A DNA stretch of 64,000 bases, taken from Xestospongia bergquistia (taxonomy: Eukaryota > Porifera > Demospongiae > Haplosclerida > Petrosiidae). The stretch lies in assembly GCA_963965975.1 (NCBI GenBank), contig OZ014420.1, forward strand, positions 1,018,001-1,082,000, written 5' to 3'. The position numbers were made by a program, and so were the translations under genes. Shown here piece by piece: positions 12,601 to 36,700 of the stretch; the first letter of the stretch is position 1; every line of letters begins with the position of its first letter. The notes beneath the pieces are model-generated. The model was not told the DNA's origin. It worked only from the letters and a program-made list of their open reading frames with translations, and searched no databases.

Positions 12601-14010
12601 ATTTGTACTTGTAACATTTTTAATGTTTTTTTTAGTCGGATATGTTGTTTTAGACGCTCAAAATATAAACTAAAAAGGACATTGGTATTCCTGAATTGTG
12701 TACATTTGTCCAATAAATCAAACAAGAACCTGGAAATGATAACATTATTGATTCATCCCATTTAGATCTAATGGGTAAGCTAAAGTGATTATACATTATA
12801 GATATTACATTGGTTATTGATCATGTATACTTAGAATCTACAATTCAAAATGTGGGAATAATTAATAGCAGTCACACAATTTCAGTAAAAGAGTTTCCTA
12901 TCTTTGTTAAGAATTCAAATAAAGTTCTACTATTTGAGTTTGAGGTATTGATTTGATGCAGTCAAATTGGAATTATTACATAATATTTATATGCATATAT
13001 TAGGATATTGAAACACTGTCACCATTAAAAGCTGATAACATTGCTTCAAAACACAAGTATAAAAATCGGTTTTCAACATCTATCCATGCAAGTTTATTAT
13101 GTCAGATGATAGATTAAATATTAAGGCACTTATTTCTTTCATTTGTTGATGACAGCATTGTTCCATTAACTCCAATAAAGATTGAAAAAGGTCAGATTAT
13201 ATCAATGCATCTTATGTTAATATAAATATATCATTTATACTAATGATATATTAATATCTATACTACACAGGGCTGTAAGAGGAAGAATGGATATATTGCA
13301 ACACAAAGTCTATTAGAGTAACATTACTTTTCAATAACTAAATTCCTCACACTTACAGGACCTCTACCAGATACAGTACTTGACTTTTGGAGAATGATAT
13401 GGGAATACAAACTATTTACAAATGTTATGTTAACACAATTTCGTTGAAAATGATACTGTAAATGATGAATATGATCTTTCCTTAATGTCTAACCTCATTA
13501 AAGCATAAGTGTACCCAATATTGGCCAGAGGAGTTAGGCTTATTAACTGACTTTGGTTATGGTATTAAAGACAATTTGAAATCACAGTAGAGATAATGTG
13601 GCTCTATTTAGTTATAATAGCTGATAAAAATATACAAAGCCACTGACTGGATCTTCACTTCTCAATATGTTTGATGCCATAGTTAAAAATCAAAGTAAAA
13701 CTGGTAACAAACCTATTACTGTTGTATGCAAGTAAGTCATGTACTATATATGTGTGTATGTGTGTGTGTGAGTGTTGTATTTGTTAAAGGGATAGTGTTG
13801 GTAGAAGTGGTACATTTGTGAGTATCTACTCTGAACTTGAGAGAGTAAAGACAGAGGGATTAGCTGATATATTTCAGTTCATAAAGAAGTCTAGAAGTCA
13901 GAGAACAGGACTAGTCCAAGAAGTGGTATGTTCTAGTGTAGTGATGTTCTTGCAAAATATGCAGAAGAAATGTCAAAATATGAAAACATTATATGTATAC
14001 TATAATATAT
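9690..14010 (+). pseudogene. A': decayed RPTP pseudogene
   Basis: Signal-peptide exon from 9690 (MRTLLITICVFFTFLYFL), then Ig a (about 9801-10050, frame broken), b (10101-10336, small deletion), c (10420-10640, large deletion), a piece of n (10678-10790), k (10800-11072, open), part of l (11118-11235), a stub of FN3-1, FN3-3 (11398-11676), FN3-4 (11723-12071) and FN3-5 (12115-12419). The membrane exon near 12473-12579 (IYAAGGGGVIALILIVFL) is a third type, unlike those of A/B/D or C/E. D1 (about 13002-13590) lacks the exon with the catalytic Cys. D2 (13625-14010) reads KDSVGRSG instead of NDGVGRSG and has an internal deletion. Many stops and deletions rule out a full product. Confidence 0.85.
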
Positions 14011-14272
14011 TAGTTATATATATATATATATATTAGATTATAGTATATGGACTTAGATCTGATTGTAGTACTAGTCATAATTGCAAAGCACATCATTTTA
14101 GTTATATCATTATATTATAGTTTAACTTAGCAAACCATCAATCACAGTGTTGTACTTATAATATGTACCGGTTATAGATAATGCATTTAACTATAACTGT
14201 TTTTACTATTATTAAAATATTATGATGTTAATTAATATTGACAATGTCACGTGCTGGAGTAATCTTTTAGGC

Positions 14273-14309
14273 TATAATCTAATTATTATTAATTAATAAT
14301 AAGATTATA
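14273..14309. repeat. Imperfect AT-rich inverted repeat upstream of RPTP-B
   Basis: TATAATCTAATTATTATTAA is followed at once by TTAATAATAAGATTATA, a near-perfect hairpin with a 3-base difference in one arm. It lies about 95 bp before the ATG of gene B. It may be a chance AT palindrome or a remnant of a small inverted-repeat element. Confidence 0.5.
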
Positions 14310-14323
14310 ATCTAGTCTGAATG

Positions 14324-14351
14324 CTCCGCCTTTCTTGCTATAGATTATAAA
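14324..14351 (+). promoter_or_regulatory. Candidate core promoter of RPTP-B
   Basis: CTCCGCC at 14324-14330 and TATAAA at 14346-14351, about 50 bp before the ATG at 14402. Same arrangement as before RPTP-A, C and E. Confidence 0.42.
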
Positions 14352-14401
14352 GGTAGAGACTCTATAAGCATCAAGATTGGCTGGATAAACAGTCAGATGT
14401 A

Positions 14402-24803
<10,402 letters not shown>

Positions 24804-24994
24804 CAAACAATGTTGTAGATATGTATGTATGTATTGACTTATTAGATCTAATAGTAATATTGTATAAGGATTAGTGTAATAGATTTATATACAATGTTGT
24901 ACAGTAATAATAATTATGTTATGTAATTATTTGTTGTGTTGTGTTTTTGTTTATCTTGTCTTGTGAATATGTTGTTATAGCTGCTAATAGTCTT

Positions 24995-25690
24995 GATTAC
25001 ATATACATGTTGTCCATTATTTTGTTTATTTCTATATAATGCTGTTATGTTTTTAGTGTCATCATTAGCTATTTATACAATGTAATGAGAAATACTGAAA
25101 ATTCTCTTTTTTAAGAATGACAACATTAATCCATTTTGTTTATAAGTTTTCTGTAGATGCTATTAATCCCTTCTATAGTTGAGATGTCTGTAAATAGAGA
25201 AATATTAGACAAAATAAATGAGTATAGTTAAACATCAATACAATAAGACTGTTTAAAACAAAAGTTTGTTACTGAACAAGCAAGTCAATGAAAACTAATC
25301 ATGTACCTAGCTAATTCATTACAGCTGTCATATTTGGGCATAAACATGTTGTCCATTAGTTTGTTTATTTCTATATAGTGCTGTTGATATTTTAATATCA
25401 TCATTAGCTATTTATACAATGTAATGAGAAATCTAATTGCCTTTTTATGTAAGACAACATTAGTCCATTTTATTTTGTTAGCTTAAACTATAATAAATAC
25501 TAATGCTTTGAAATGTTTTTGAGCATTAGACAAAATTAATAATTATATCAATGACATGCGTATAATATCATACAGACATGCAATACAATAATTTAATATT
25601 AAATACAAGTTTACTACTGACTAAGTAGGTCAATATAAAGTAATTATCTCTAGCTACTACATTATAGTGAATGATGATAATTAATTTACT
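24995..25690 (+). repeat. Intergenic repeat, copy 1
   Basis: Carries the block TTGTCC...CTATATA...GCTGTT...TCATCATTAGCTA...ACAATGTAATGAGAAAT twice, starting near 25010 and 25350. The same spacer recurs at 56832-57535 and 58078-58790, each time just before a signal-peptide exon starting MxALAL. It looks like part of the duplicated unit, not a transposon: I see no terminal repeats and no coding frame. Confidence 0.7.
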
Positions 25691-25718
25691 TTATCTCCTT
25701 TGGTTGTTTTTTTCAAAG

Positions 25719-26892
25719 ATGTGGGCTCTAGCTCTCCTAATTATAGTGTACTTATTCTTTTGTTATTTTCCAAATGTTGAAACCTGTAAATGTTTATGTT
25801 GATTTATTAGTTAATTAAATGTTTCTTTCATTTAGTCATATGTACTACCAATATTACAATAAATAAAGTTCAACTTACAATTGTCGCTAATAACACTAAT
25901 ATACTGACTTATTTCCTATACATGCTTTTCATGATCTACAACTGGGAGAAAAGTTTATATGTAACTATGCACTTGGAAGTATTACCGGTCTCTCAATATC
26001 ATGGTGGAGAAACAATACTTTATTTTTGGATGGTAACAGAATAGAAACTCCTCCATTATATCCATCTGATAACAATATGTATTATCTCAATACAACAAAA
26101 TCTTTTTGGTTGTCCTAAAAATCAATCCAGAAAATATGTCGCTAGATTAAAAAGTTAGTTTTTATTATTCGGAAAGAAAATCAATAATTTTATTTAGCTA
26201 CTTATATAACATCTGTTGTGACAATGAAGCCCACAACATTTGTTTTGGGCAAATAAAGTTGATGAAGAAATTACATACGACAAGATCATTGTTACATTAA
26301 TGTCAAAAATACAAGACATAAATTATACAGTTTATTCATTGGAATTAAAATCTAAGGTATTGTGATATACCAAATATGTTTAAAGCATAACTTACCTTTG
26401 GTTTTTCCAGGAGGTATCAGATGTGACAATGTCAGTGAGTATCTTCTGGTATGTTGTTTGGTATGAACATACAAAACCACTGAGTAGATCTTCACTTCTC
26501 AATATGTTTGATGCCATAGTTAAAAATCAAAGTAAAACTGGTAACAAACCTATTACTGTTGTATGCAAGTAAGTCATGTACTATATATGTGTGTGTGTGA
26601 GTGAGTGTTGTATTTGTTAAAGTGATGGAGTTGGTAGAAGTGGTGCATTTGTGAGTATCTACTCTGAACTTGAGAGAGTAAAGACAAAGGGAGTAGCAGA
26701 TATATTTCAGTTCATAAAGAGAGCTAGAAGTCAGAGAGCAGGACTAGTCCAAGAAGTGGTATGTTCTAGTGTAGTAGATATAGTAAATGATAATTTTGTT
26801 ATTGTTAGGAGCAGTACATATTTTGTCATGAAGTTCTTTCAGAATATGCAGAAGAAATGTCAAAATATGACAACTTTAAAAATGTTATATAA
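25719..26892 (+). pseudogene. B': RPTP pseudogene collapsed from Ig to D2
   Basis: Signal-peptide exon 25719-25780 (MWALALLIIVYLFFCYF) resembles that of RPTP-F. Broken pieces of Ig a and d follow (about 25837-26152), then the first bases of a c exon. The sequence then jumps straight into D2: part of the exon before the WPD region (about 26255-26355), 26412-26568, 26623-26758 (DGVGRSG) and 26809-26892. All FN3, the membrane helix and D1 are gone, and the Ig part has stops. The D2 end is nearly identical to that of the intact genes. Confidence 0.8.
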
Positions 26893-27050
26893 GTATTTCA
26901 TATATTAGTTATAACTGTTAACCAGACAATATAGTTATTATTATTTACTTAATAGACTCTGTAACTTTACATTATTAGTATTAGTAGTTTAGTTGTATAT
27001 GTTTATGTCCATGTACATAAATCTGTTTGTATAATGTATTATTGAGTAGA

Positions 27051-27056
27051 AATAAA
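27051..27056 (+). terminator. Possible poly(A) signal after B'
   Basis: AATAAA about 160 bp after the B' stop. The motif is common by chance in AT-rich DNA. Confidence 0.3.
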
Positions 27057-27628
27057 AGTGACAATGTAATTGTATCATGTATTTATTGTTAGTTGTTTAT
27101 AACTTTGTTTTGATGTCGTAAGAAATATAACCTATTTTGTTCTTAAGACAACATTAGTTCGTTTTGTGTGGGTGTTTGGTTCCATTAGCTTGTTTTGTTT
27201 GTTCCCACTGTTAAGGTGTTTATAAACAATGGACACATTAGTAACAAGTAATATAGCTAATCAATATATATTGACATCATTCAGAATATGCTTTTACAAG
27301 TTAACATTGTATCCATTGAGTATATTTAAAATACTTTTGGTATATATGCCTTTTAATTAAATTTGCTATGAATTAGTGCTAGCTCAGCAGATTACAATGC
27401 ATGACTGAATAATCAGTACTCAATTATTTATTAAACATTGTAACTACACTCCTTCACTCAATCTAAGTGAACTCAATCAGTAATTTTCATTATTATTGTG
27501 TTTTGTTGTTGTTCTATTTTGAAGTTATTTGATTATTAGTTTCATATATAGGAAATTGAACTTATCATTATGTTTTATTCAACATGTCATAAATCAATAT
27601 TAAAGAACTAGTAATAACTCAATTTAAA

Positions 27629-27660
27629 CCCACCTCTTCCTGTTTATATAGGATTATAAA
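27629..27660 (+). promoter_or_regulatory. Candidate core promoter of RPTP-C
   Basis: CCCACCTCTTCCTGTTTATA from 27629, then TATAAA at 27655-27660, about 44 bp before the ATG at 27704. RPTP-E has an almost identical stretch at 47411-47442. CTTCCTGT is the complement of an ETS-type core, a lead rather than a call. Confidence 0.48.
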
Positions 27661-27703
27661 AATCACTGCAAAGATTAGACTTATTCTGCCAGTTAACTGA
27701 ACA

Positions 27704-30700
27704 ATGAAGAACTCAATTCTTTTATTAGTCTTTTTCTTATTTGAAACATCTGCTCAATTCAGCAGTGGTGAGAATTATTCTAATATTATCATTAATAGCA
27801 TTGCATATTTATTTATAGATAAGTGTAAAATTCAAGTCAATGGAGAAAATGTATCAACACTAGTCTATGTCTATGTTGGTAGCAATGTAAGTCTTCAGTG
27901 TACATGCTCTAATAATGAAACAGTAGAGTGGTATTATAATGGAAGTTGGATGGAAAATACCAATATAAATATTGTCTTGAGATCAGTGTCACAATCAGAC
28001 AGTGGTTTGTACAGTTGTATAGAACAGGATCAAAATATGACTTATGTAATTAACATCACTGTTTACTGTAAGTGATTGTTATGTTACTTTAATAGTAGAT
28101 ATTATCTTCCTTTAGCTATTAATATCACTGGTAACTATACTGACTTACAAGTTGGTAGTACTACAAATATTACATGTCAAACAGATCCTATCATTCCTGA
28201 TGTCACAATAATTTGGTATATTTTTTACAGTAACAAGATTACTAACTCAAACAAGTTAATATTCAGTCCTGTCACACTCTATGATCACAATATACTCTAC
28301 ATATGTGTAATACAGTCTAACATGTACCCATCACTGGAGAATGAGACTATCAATATAACAGTACAAGGTAAGTTAATAATTATATCTTAACATCATTATA
28401 ATTTTATTATAGATACTACTTTGACACAAGTCTCCATGTTATCTCAACAAACAGGATATATTAGATTATCAACAGTTATCGTGTGTAACATTACTCTTAA
28501 TACAGCCATTGGTCCTGATCTATCAGTACTTAACTACTACTGGTATTATGGCAGTACTGAATTAGTCAATCAATCAGAGCCATTACAATCCAGTATGGAT
28601 AGTATGATCTTTACTAGTAGACTAAATAGGACATCAATTCAAGTTTCTAATGCTGGAGAATATAAGTGTATTGCTGGCATTGTTGGTGGTAGTACATTAG
28701 AGAATGTTACAAAGTTATGTATTAAAGGTATATTAAATAATTGTTTGTTTTAAACTTCTTTAAATGTAGTTGGAGATGAAGAGTTCCCTAAAATGGAGCA
28801 ATTTACTAATTTACAACTTGGAAATAAATTTACAATTAATTGCATTAATGAACATCCTGGAGTATCTGTATTGTGGTTTGCTAATAGCTTAAATATTAGT
28901 AATGACAAGACACTAACAATTCCATCATTGCAACCATATCATAACAACACGAAGTATACATGTGTTGTATCAATCCAAGAAAACCCTACTGGCTGTCCTC
29001 AAAATCAATCCGAAGAATTTGTCATTAAAGAGAAATGTAATATATTAAAAAAGATAATCATTTTAATAACTGAGTTCTCTTCACTTCAGCTACTTATGTA
29101 ACATCAGTTTCAATGAAACCCACATTGATAGTAGACATTGGATCATCAACAATTATTGAATGTAACATTGCCTTTAATACAGCAATTGGTCCTGATCTAT
29201 CAGTACTTAACTACTACTGGTATTATGGCAGGACTGAATTAGTCAATCAATCAGAACCATTACAATCCAGTATGGATAGTATGATTTTTACTAGTAGACT
29301 AAATAGGACATCAATTCAAGTTTCTAATGCTGGAGAATATAAGTGTATTGCTGGTATTGTTGATGGTAGTACATTAGAGAATGTTACAAAGTTATGTATT
29401 AAAGGTATATTAAATAATTGTTTGTTCTAAACTTCTTTAAATGTAGTTGGAGATGAAGAGTTCCCTAAAATGGAGCAATTTACTAATTTACAACTTGGAA
29501 ATAAATTTACAATTAATTGCATTAATGAACATCCTGGAGTATCTGTATTGTGGTTTGCTAATAGCTTAAATATTAGTAATGACAAGACACTAACAATTCC
29601 ATCACTACATCCATCTCATAACAACACTAACTATACTTGTGTTGTATCAATACAAGATAACCCTACTGGTTGTCCTCAAAATCAATCCAAAGAATTTATC
29701 ATCAGAGAAAAACGTAAGGGATGCATTGAAAATGACTGTATTAATAATCAATTTTTATTTAGCTACTTATGTAACAACAATTACAATGAAGCCCACAATG
29801 ACAGTAACTATTGGATCATCAACAGTTATTGTATGTAACATTACTCTTAATACAGCTATTGGTCCTGATCTATCAGTACTTAACTATTACTGGTATCATA
29901 GCAGCATTGATATAACTAACAATATAACTAACAAGAGATTAATACTACTTCATAGTATTTATGAAAAGACATTTACTAGCACTTTACAAATCACATCAGT
30001 TCAACCTTCTGATGCTGGAGTATATCAATGTAGTGCTGGTATTGTTGGTGATAACACAATTACTAGTAACACTGCACATTTGTGTGTAAAAGGTATTATT
30101 ATAAATTAACTTTTAAGAAGGTTTATTATCTATATTATTAGTTTATGAAAATGACTTTCTTCCTCTAAGTGCCTTTCAAAATCTATTACTTGGAGAAAAG
30201 TTCATACGCAACTGTGTACTTGGAAGTATTACTGGACTATCAATATCATGGTGGAGAAATAATACTTTATTTATGGATAGTAACAGAATAGAAACTCCAC
30301 CACTTCATCCATCTGATAACAATACTATCTATACATGTATTATATCAATACAAGAAAATCCTTCTGGTTGTCCTAAAAATCAGTCCAAAGAATATGTCAT
30401 TAGATTGAAAAGTTAGTTTTTATTATTTGGAAAGTTAATTATAAATTCTATTTCAGCTACCTATGTAACATCTGTTTTGACAAAGCCCACAATGACAATT
30501 ACCATTGGATCATCAGCAATTATTGTATGTAACATTACTCTTAATACAGTCATTGGTCCTGATCTATCAGTACTTAACTACTACTGGTATTATAATAACA
30601 CTGATATCACTAACAGAAGTGAGATATTTGATCAGAACAAAGAGACCAATGTAGTTACTACCATATTGAATATTACATCAGTTCAGCCTTCTAATGCTGG

Positions 30701-33700
30701 AGTATATGAATGTAGAGCTGGTATTGTTGATAGCGTCATAATGGCTAATAGAACAGATCTTTGTATAGAAGGTAAAGTTAAGCAAAATATACTATATTTT
30801 AATTTTTTTCTTTATAGTTGTAATCGGATTCAATGGAAACTACACTAATTTAAGACTTGGAGATATCAAAGAGTATGACTGTACTTCAGGTTATAGAGAG
30901 TCAGGAGTAACTGTTCAATGGAATTCATCTGATGCAGTATTTAATAATCCTCTGATAATTACTGTGAACCAATCAGTTAACAATACCAGGTATACATGTA
31001 TCATTACAGTACATGGTAATCCTAACAGCTGTAAGAATCAATCAAAAGATATATTACTTACTGTGAAAGGTAAATTGAAATTAAATATTAATGTATTTTT
31101 GACTTATTGTCATTAGAAACCTTTGTGACAAACACCAGCATTTCTGCAAAATCTTTGAACCTTTCTCTATTCCAAAATTTATCATGTGTCATTACTACTA
31201 ATACTGATATCAATACTACTAACCTAGACAACATAGTGAAGGTGATCTGGTATCAATATAATGGAACAAGGAACACACTACCTCTATTCTCAAATAACTA
31301 CAGAGTTCACTCAACTACTAGTGTAGGGACAATAATGTTTGACAGTATAGTAGAGTTTGTAGAAGTGAGAGCTTCAATGGCTGGTCAGTATACATGTGTA
31401 GCATGGATAGAAGAGGAGATATACAGGAATATGTCAGACTACACTGATGTGTTAGTGAAATGTAAGTATAATTTTATTATATACACTCATTGTCAAGTGC
31501 TGACATTACTTGTTCCATTCCACAGTTCCTAATAATTCAATATATTCCATTACTATTGATCCCTTAAAGTCATATTATGATGTTGGAGCTAATGTTAATC
31601 TCACTTGTACTACTATATATCCATCCTCCTCTCTGATTAATGTGGATACTAATATAACTATACAATGGAAATATGGAAATAACACTATCAAATCATATAC
31701 AACGTTTAATGACTATTTAAATCACACTTTACAATATCATCTCAATAATTTGAATTTATCAGGTGCTGGAGAGTATATCTGTTCTTCCTATCTTAGTACT
31801 ACAAGATATAATACTTACATCATATCAAGTAACATCATAACATCTTATGCTACACTTGTAGTTCAAAGTACCAGTAAGTTAAATCACACATAATGTAATG
31901 TATTGTTTATCTTTATTCATTAGTTTCCAATATCACTATTACTGGTAACTATAATGATCTTGTTATTGGTAGTAAAACTATCATTACCTGTACTACAATA
32001 CCCTCTATATCTAACAGTGATACAATATGGGTGTTACCTAATAATGGTGGTACTATTATGTCAGAACAAATAATATTAAATCCAGTAATACCATCTTATA
32101 ACAGTTTAATATATACATGTCATGTATCATCAGATTTATTGTCTACCAACTTAACAAGAAATGTTATACTCACTGTAAGAGGTAAGTAATAATGTTGAAC
32201 TTTGCAGAATTGTTGTTCCTTCAAATTTTCAGACACTAGAGTATCATCAGTTTCTATGGAGCCAGTCCTGTCTCATACCATTGGTGATATGGTGATAATT
32301 CAATGCAACATCACTCTTAATAATGAAATTGGCCCTAATATATCTTCTCTACAAATTAAATGGTTTCATAATAATATCTCTACAGCTAATGAACACATTT
32401 CTATTTCACCAACATCAACTGTCTCATCATTTTTCATTACTACATTAAATATATCACAAGTACAGACAAGTGATGCTGGAATATATACCTGTAGTGCTAA
32501 CATTGTTGGACATAATGCTACTACTGGAACTAATGATCTATGTTTAAAAGGTAAATGAAATCTTTATAATTTAATTAACTTAATACATTTGTTGTAATTT
32601 AGTTTCAGATAGTAATATCATTGTCAAGAATGATGACAGTTTTACAAACTTAATACTGGGTAGTAGAGCAGAAATACAGTGTGTGAACAGTACATTGACA
32701 GATCTAAGTATAAGATGGAATAACTTGACTAATAGTTCTGTTGTTGTTAACAATATATTAGTTCTGCCTACAGTGATACCATCTCTTAATGCTAGACAAT
32801 ATACATGTACTATATCAGTAACTAGAAATCCATCAAGTTGTGAAGTACAGAACAGATTTATTACTGTCACTGTGAGAGGTTAGCATTGTATTCATATTAT
32901 AAAATATTATTTTTATTATTTTAGATACTTATGTCCAATCCATTTACATTAGCAAGAATTTAGTGTGCAATGGTTTCCTGAATACTAAAATTGATCCTCG
33001 TGGTATCCATCTGATCAACATTGAGTGGCAAAGGAATGGTCAAAAAATTGATAATACGTCTCATTACACATTTACTAAACTTAAACTAATCGGGTTTGAT
33101 TATATTTTTGGACAAGCATTACAAATCAATTCACTTCAAACTTCATTAGCTGGTATCTACTACTGTGTAGCTTGGATTGGTAATGATAAGATAAGAAATA
33201 AGACAGCTAGTACCACTGTAACTGTACAAAGTGAGCTGTGATACATTTAGGTTCACTGTCTTATCACTTACATTACAGTATTAGTGGATATCACTGTAGT
33301 AAGTTATTATAACAGGGAGAATGGTGTTACTTTGATATGTGATATTAAGCTAAATGATAATGTTGATATCAATGCTACTGCACTATTTGAGTGGAAGAAA
33401 GGAGACATTAGTTTGAAAAACTATACAACACACATTACTCCAACTAACTTATCATCTTCAGCAATATTTGAAATAAAGAGCTTAAAATTATCAAATGCAA
33501 CAACTTATACTTGTCATGTTAATGTCTCTAGTAATTCTCCTTATGTTCTGCCAAATAAAACTAGTAAGAGTATTGATGTGAGTGTTAAAGGTAAGTATTA
33601 TAATTATATTGCATTTATTTATATACCAATATAGTACCTGATATTGTTATCACAATATCTTCAGTGGAGCTTTATTATAATACGGGTACTAATATTAACC

Positions 33701-36700
33701 TAACCTGTAATGTTACATTAAATGATACCTACAATATTGTGGATGAGATAGTCACTGCACACTTTGAATGGAGAAATAAACAAAAACTATTAAAGAATTA
33801 CACAGCCATACTATCTCTTGATAACTTATCACAGTCCTCATTACTTCAACTATATAATTTGAATGTATCAAATACAGGAGTGTACACTTGTCTAGTAATT
33901 GTCTCTAAGGAATCTCCTTTTATTATTAGAAGAAATGCTACAACTAATCTCAAACTAACTGTGATTGGTAAGTATTTAATTATTTGATTCTCATTATTAG
34001 AATAATTCACACTGTAGATATTAAAGTTGTCATTAACACAAGTCATTCTATACTACTGGATTATCCTGGATATAATGAAGTAACTATAAACTGTTGTTCT
34101 TATTATAAATCAACAGAACTACTGAGACTAAAAAGAAATGAGTGGTCATATATACACAATGGAAGTACTTCACATAATGTTACTGAACACAATAATACAT
34201 TGGATAATTGTAGTGAATTAGTAATGAGATTGAATATATCTGGAAATTATACATTTACTTGTTCCAGTAACTTTCTACTGAATAATTCAGTGATCACAGA
34301 ACACTACTCCAATAATATCACAGTGATTGTTAAAGGTGAGATATACAAAGATATTGTTATTAATATTAAAATTACCATAGGTCCTAGTCTCCCAATTGTT
34401 CCCATTATATTGAAAACAATGGACTTTACAACTACTTCAGTTAATATCTCTTGGATAGTAACAGGTGTTACATATACACCTGAAAACTACATTGTTCACT
34501 ACAACACATCTCTCAATAAACTCAGTAGCATTAGTGACATTGTTAGAGGAACTACTGATATCAATGAATTTGTTGAACTAAGAAAAAAGACATATTCTAT
34601 TGTCCTCACTGGTTTATATCCAGGTGTAAAATATGATTACTACATCACTGCTATTAATACTGTAGGAAGAGTTAACTCTAGTTACAGTAGTTTCTGTACT
34701 GGTATGCTTCTATCAAAATATCAATGATTTTTGTATTGTTTTCACAGAATCATCTGGTGAGCCTCAGAATTTGACTATCATTAAAGTAACATCAAATAAA
34801 ATATTGTTCTCATGGCAACCACCTTTGATACACTCAAGGAATGGAACCATAACTCATTATTCTTTAAGATGTGGTTATGACAACTTGACACATTTCACAA
34901 CTGTGGAACATCTTCAAATTCAAGACACTACATATACACTGGTCAATCTTCTACCTTACACTAACTATTCCTGTAATCTTAGTGCATCTACAAGTGATGG
35001 TGAAGGACCATCCGCTAGCATTGTAGTGAGAACAGATGAAGACAGTAAGACTACACATTTTAATAGTTGTTGTAATTTGTCTTCTTTAGTACCAGGAAGT
35101 GCTCCGGTAAATCTAACCATTGTTCCACTTAATTCCTCTACCTTATTACTATCCTGGTTACAACCATTAATATCTAATGGTATTATCATTAAGTACACTA
35201 TTAACTGTATAGGAGAGAACAACAAGAACCACACTGTAGTGACTAGTACTACAATTACACTAGTCTCAGATCTAAGTCCATATACTAACTACACATGTTC
35301 TGTATTTGGACATACAAGAGTTGGTATGGGACCATCAATAACAAGAATAGGACTGACTGATGAAGACAGTGAGTGTGTTTGACCATGACAAATCATTTAC
35401 TGATCTACATTTATTGCAGTACCTGAACAAGTACAGAGTATTTCAGTCACTATATTAAACAGTAGTACAGTTCATGTAAATTGGAGTAGTCCTCTTATTC
35501 CCAATGGTGTCATTATTTATTACGAGTTGAAGATATATATTCTTGAAGATCTAGTGGACACTTTTAACTCATCATCAACTGACACTAATCATGTTCTAGA
35601 CATAACTCTAGGTAAGCCAATATTTGTGTTACTAATTAATGTTTTATCTAATAGATCCATTCATACCTTACACTATATCTGTGGCTGGAGCTACTATTAA
35701 AGGAAGAGGAGAAGCTGTTTCAAGTGCTGTGTTTTTTACACAACAAGGAAGTAAGATATTTGTTATACATTGCTTACTTTCAATTAACATTTAGTTCCTC
35801 GATATGGTCCTCAGAATATAACAGGGAGATGGTTGAACAGAACATCCATTGAAGTTGGTTGGTTAGCTCTGAGTCTTGTAGAGGCAAGAGGCTTCATTAC
35901 AAACTACACTGTGACTGTACAACCTGTTCAGTTAACTAGTAGTAATAGGAAAAGAGAGGAGAATAGTAAACTATTAAGAGTTACAACTTCATCTAATGAA
36001 ACTAGTATTATTATAACAAGTAGTTTAGATCCTACACTAGACTATGTAATATCAGTTTCTGCTAGTACTAAGATTGGAGAGAGTACTAATAACATCAATA
36101 TCACATTATCAGCTCTAGGTAAGACAATAAAGCACGTATGTGTCACATCAGGGATTTTCATTCCTTTGTTTTTCAGACTCAATCACAACAACTTCTTCAA
36201 ATTTTCCAGCAGCAATATCTGTTAGCCTACTTGTTGTAACAACAATACTTCTTGTGATGATAATATTTATCATAATAATAATGTTAGTTCATTTATTTTT
36301 ATTTCAAAATTTTACATATGTTTGCCTTTTTGCAGTGTGAAATTTCAATATCATCATAAAAGTGTGTTTGACAAGGATGAAAACAAGAAATGTGAACATG
36401 AAGGAATTGAATTAAAAGAGAGTTAGTTATGCTTTGTCATCATATTTATATATTGATGTACTTACAAATGATCTTTTTGTCTTGTACATTGGTATGCATT
36501 ATGATTGACATGTCTTTTTATATTTACATATGATGTTAATAATTCATTAAGGTAAACATGAATATGCTACTCTTAATATCAAAGAAGGTTAGTTGTGTCG
36601 TTTGAAGATGTTTTATATTAATTGAACACCACAGTGGAAACACATGAATATGATGACTTTAACTTTAAAGAAGGCTAGTTACATGATATATCATATATAA

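Noticed and set aside
24995..25690. Intergenic repeat as a transposable element
   Set aside because: No terminal inverted repeats, target-site duplications or coding frame seen, and all three copies sit at equivalent places before RPTP first exons.
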